Of a stretch of 64,000 nt of DNA, positions 60,783 to 64,000 are shown piece by piece. Source of the DNA: Theobroma cacao (Eukaryota; Streptophyta; Magnoliopsida; Malvales; Malvaceae). Location: assembly GCF_000208745.1 (NCBI RefSeq), contig NC_030858.1, forward strand, positions 8,389,588-8,453,587, given 5' to 3'. A model generated the notes under the pieces. That model searched no databases. It was not told the origin of the DNA and saw nothing but the letters and a program-made list of their open reading frames with translations. A program made the position numbers and the translations under genes. Position 1 is the stretch's first letter; each line of letters starts with the position of its first letter.

Positions 60783-62218
60783 TGTCAGTTAAAATTCTAC
60801 TACGCAAGTATACGTATCCAATAGATAATATATAAGTAAAGTATAGTATTGATCCCACAGAGAATTGATCTAAAATTTTACTAAGTACTAAAATTAGAAC
60901 AATTTAATCTTATCCAAATAATCAAAATTAATTAACTAAATTAATTAACTAAAACTAATTAACCAAAATTTAAACTAAAAAAATCGAAATAATATTAATT
61001 TGAATAAAAATCAAATCAAATAAGCTTAGGATTATAATATCCCTCACACTTTATCTAAATCTTAACTACCTTCCTTAACTTATTTCAATGGGTTGAATGG
61101 CTAATCTAGAGTCCTCAATTAAGGTTTCCCAACTCATGTTATAAAAATATCTATTTTAACCAAAACATTGTATCCTTATATGAATTGAAATTAAAATAGA
61201 CTCATTAAGTTTAGGCTCTAATCTGGCTACATATGGCCTATAGGTATATCCCTATCCTATACGCAAATCAATTAATATGATCATATGCTATCTCAATTTT
61301 AATCTACACTAAACTCCCTTTCCCAAGTTTGTTTAGGTTCCTAAATCAATTTAATTGGTGACCAAGCAATTAAAAACATTAAAAACAAATTGGAATAAAC
61401 AATTCAAATCCCATTAAAGATAAGTAAAAAAGAGATTAAAAATTTAGCTTACATATAGTTCAATTGCAATCCTAGAAAAAGAAAATTAACTAGTTATGAT
61501 TGAAAAGACATATAATATTATATAAAATTCAACCACTGAGAGTAACAAGAAAAAAATAAAAGCTAAGGAAGAAACAAAACAAATATTTGTAGCCTTACTC
61601 TCCAAGTTTCAGCCTCCACTTTTAGCTTATTGAATCTCCCAAAAGTTGTCTCCCTCATGTCTCTTAAAAATATATTATTTATACTACCAAACTTAACCTA
61701 TAGTTCCTTAAGTTAACCTACTAATTTAATAGGGCTTAAAACTGTAATATGAGGCCTAAACATCAATTGTCAGTTTTAAAATTACCATTCTCGCAACAAT
61801 ACACCCAGCCATTTTTTGATACGATTTTTTGTATCTTCGAAGCATAACTAGGTAAAGTGATCCTCATGAAAATTTAGCTTTGTCTCTTAGCTTTCCAATG
61901 GTCTAGGAATTGCAGCATTAGGAGTTCTATAGCACGAGTTATAATCAAAACACTGAAGCATATGCAAACAAACTTCTGAGTCTTTTAACACCTTACTTTT
62001 TAAAATTAAGCTCAATCTCTTTAAATCCTACAAAAATATAAAAACTAATAAAAAATAATCAAATTAAAGGAAATAAACATAAAATTAAAATGACTCACTT
62101 AAAATAAACTAATTATAAAAATAACCAAAAATACCTAAATTATAATTGAAAATTAAGGACTTAATTAATATTAAATAATAAAATTGGATTAAAATAATTC
62201 TAGAAAATAGAATTATCA
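60783..62218 (-). mobile_element. Solo LTR, distant Athila relative
   Basis: 1436 bases bounded by TG and CA and by an exact 5-base duplication ACTTC. On the minus strand it starts TGATAATTCTATT, close to the TGATAACTCTATT of the full Athila at 33188. Its other half has the GCAAGTATACG and GGATTATAATATCCCTC words, corresponding in position to GCAAGTGTACACGG and GGATTATGGTGTTCTCT of that Athila. No internal domain, so solo LTR. It interrupts LINE 2. Confidence 0.88.
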
Positions 62219-62223
62219 ACTTC
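62219..62223. repeat. Target duplication right of solo LTR 2
   Basis: ACTTC, the exact partner of 60778-60782. Confidence 0.9.
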
Positions 62224-62627
62224 TACCACCTTAGTGTCCTTATCATAAGCCACACAAAAAAATAAAAGTCTAACATATGTAACATTTATGAGTGTCCAAA
62301 AGTCATATATCCAATCAAAAATGATCTTGTTATTACTAATCACAGCATGAATCACCTTTCGTAACCGGTTGGCATGTAGTTTGGAAATAAGATTACTGGT
62401 CTAAGTAAAGGAGGAATTTAAACCCTTCTCAAGTTTCCCTGTCACCCAAAGGTCTGCAACAAACTCATATAAATGCCTATCAAGCTCCGAGATTTTTTCA
62501 AGAAGTTAAAATTAAATCCGTCAAGTCTCATGACTTTAGACCCATCACACTCGGAAACCATTTTATAACTTCTTCCAATGTAATTGAAGCTTCCAAACTC
62601 CTTACACTATCATCATATATTATTGGA
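62224..62627 (-). pseudogene. LINE 2 RT N-terminal and post-RT segments
   Basis: From 62627 down: SVRSLEASITLEEVIKWFPS, then D-G-F-N-L-N-F-F-K-K in shifted frames, then GKLEKG-type wording. This is the start of a LINE RT (usual form KAPGPDGFN). It passes directly into DKDTKVVEV and, across the solo LTR (60690-60777), WYEGHWNISFRQRLFV and SELQSKLM, a segment normally found after the RT. The RT core between is deleted. Confidence 0.7.
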
Positions 62628-63003
62628 GTTCTTTTTTTAAATGGGTCCCATGGATAAAGTATTTTTGATAATAAACATCTTCATAATTTTAACTGTTTTT
62701 AGCTAATAGAATTAAAATTTAGACAAAATTATCCTTAATGAAATCGACCTATTTATTTGACTCCGCGCCTCAACCTGAAAGCTATTAACGGGTCAAGTAT
62801 ATTTAAGTCTACACCTCAAACCGATTCAGATTCTTTGAACTTTTCTCGCCAGACTATTCATCTCTAGAGTATTCCTTACCAGAAAGAAAAACGTTTAAAC
62901 ATTTTGAGTATTTTGGAATAGTTTTTGATACAGAAAGAAAACCTTTGAGCATTTTTAAGAATTTTAGAGTGATTTTTGATATATAAAGAAAAACCTTTGA
63001 ACA
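62628..63003. repeat. Direct repeat unit 1 (about 375 bases)
   Basis: Matches 63626-64000 over its full length, e.g. CTATTAACGGGTCAAGTAT and CTATTCATCTCT-GAGTATTCC. The unit also has an internal GAGCATTTTGGAG-type short repeat. No coding match. Confidence 0.85.
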
Positions 63004-63119
63004 TTTGGAGCATTTTTTGTCAAATAGGCATATTCATTAATTATGTTGTTAAATGGAATATGGTGTATTGTTTGAAGTTGTTGATCTTGTTAGATGAAAT
63101 TCAGTAGTTTTGGTGGTTT

Positions 63120-63470
63120 TTAGGCATTACGTGACTAGTTTTTAGGCAATGCGTGACTGACTTTGGACATTGCGTGGTTGACTTTGGGCATTGCGTGGTT
63201 GACTTTGGGCATTGCGTGACTAGTTTTTGTAAGGTATTGCGTGACTAGTTGATAAGTATTGCATGACTTGTTAGTAAGGTATTGTGTGACTTGTTAGTAA
63301 GGTATTGCGTGACTAGTTAGTAAGGCATTGCGTGACTTAGGCATTACTTAAAAATCAGTCACGCAATACCTAAAACCAATCACATAATGCCTAAAAACTA
63401 GTCACGCAGTGATTGAGTTACACAATGCTTAAAAACCAGTCTCGTAATACTTAAAAATCAGTCTAACCAA
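63120..63470. repeat. Cluster of short repeats that switches orientation
   Basis: About ten forward copies of GGCATTGCGTGACTAGTTTTTA and variants, spaced 20-25 bases (63122 to about 63345), then about five reverse-complement copies such as AGTCACGCAATACCTAAAA (63352 to 63470). The two blocks can pair as an imperfect hairpin with its loop near 63345-63352. Confidence 0.88.
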
Positions 63471-63625
63471 TTTTAACTCCTCAACTTTGGGATTCTATAA
63501 ATAAACTAATAAACTCAAGAACCTAAAACACATACTTTTTTTTTTTGCTAAGCCATAAAATTGTGCATTTCATAAAAGATAGGTTACAAAACTCGATAAC
63601 CTTCCAAAGCAAGACAAAATATAGG

Positions 63626-64000
63626 GTTCTTTTTTTAAATGGGCTTTATGCATAATGTGTTTTTGACAATAGACATCCCCATAATTTTAATTGTTTTTAA
63701 CCAAAAAAATTAAAATTTGGACAAAATTACCCTTAATGAAATCTCTCATTTTTTTAGCTCCGCATCTCAACCGAAACCTATTAACGGGTCAAGTATGTTT
63801 AGATTTGCGTCTCAAACTTACTCATATTTTGTGAGCTTTTCTTACCAGACTATTCATCTCTGGAGTATTCCTTACCAGAAAGAAAGACGTTTAAGCATTT
63901 TGAGCATTTTGGAGTAGTTTTTGATACACGAAGAAAACCTATGAGCGTTTTGAGTATTTTTAAGCATTTTGGAGTATTTGTGATATATAAAGAAAAACTT
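63626..64000. repeat. Direct repeat unit 2, cut by the window end
   Basis: Second copy of 62628-63003, offset 998 bases. Continues to the last base of the window, so its true end is not visible. Confidence 0.85.

Larger units (their letters stand above)
48060..62627 (-). mobile_element. LINE 2 relic, minus strand, split by several insertions
   Basis: Pieces of one L1-type ORF2 lie in correct minus-strand order: RT N-terminal part (62340-62627), post-RT segment (62224-62340 and 60690-60777), zf-RVT (57564-57910) and RNase H (48200-49010). Between them sit a solo LTR, a CACTA fragment and a copia element. The RT core with its catalytic box is missing, so there was also an internal deletion. 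That all pieces come from one LINE is inference, from order, strand and the fact that each break falls at an insertion edge. Confidence 0.65.

Noticed and set aside
63120..63470. CRISPR-like array
   Set aside because: Repeats are imperfect, spacers are absent or only a few bases long, orientation switches, and the DNA is plant nuclear.

Overview
The window is plant nuclear DNA from a dicot-like, probably woody, species. It is AT-rich and intron-containing, with GT-AG splice sites, a plant gibberellin gene, and plant-type transposons (Athila, Tnt1-type copia, L1 LINE, CACTA, MITEs). The species cannot be named from the sequence alone.

Three real host genes are visible. (1) Position 1-2178, plus: a gibberellin 3-beta-dioxygenase gene with two exons, missing only its first residues at the window edge. 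(2) 13244-16283, minus: an eight-exon gene for a coiled-coil protein matching the C-terminal half of CCDC93. It was rebuilt exon by exon, because each exon is too short to stand out as an ORF. (3) 41622-44250, minus: a complete three-exon 2-oxoglutarate/Fe(II) dioxygenase of the AOP type. The two dioxygenases belong to one superfamily but to different subfamilies, and they are not tandem duplicates.

The rest is mostly transposable elements, many nested. 4063-9286 is a decayed Ty1/copia element (minus). 10620-11717 is a decayed retrocopy with RRM and DUF4283-like coding traces and a poly(A) tail. 18285-37044 is an L1-type LINE (plus) flanked by a 14-bp target duplication. A 12.35-kb Athila-type Ty3/gypsy element (20839-33188, minus) sits inside its endonuclease domain, flanked by GGATC. 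38628-38729 is a small SINE with a 14-bp duplication. Three copies of one hAT-like MITE family lie at 16.5, 39.4 and 59.2 kb, and a long foldback MITE lies at 47.6 kb.

From 48 to 64 kb there is one nested stack. A minus-strand LINE relic is split by a Ty1/copia element (49011-57563, plus), which in turn carries a 3.5-kb solo LTR (53723-57205). The same LINE is also split by a CACTA transposon fragment (from 57917), which itself carries a MITE, and by a second solo LTR (60783-62218, duplication ACTTC). The right edge has a pair of about 375-bp direct repeats 998 bp apart, enclosing a cluster of short repeats that switches orientation and should fold as a hairpin.

No complete autonomous transposon was found: all have stops, frameshifts or missing parts. 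Several stops lie where the family normally has Gln or Arg codons, as expected from C-to-T decay of methylated DNA. I saw no CRISPR, rRNA or bacterial-type system.
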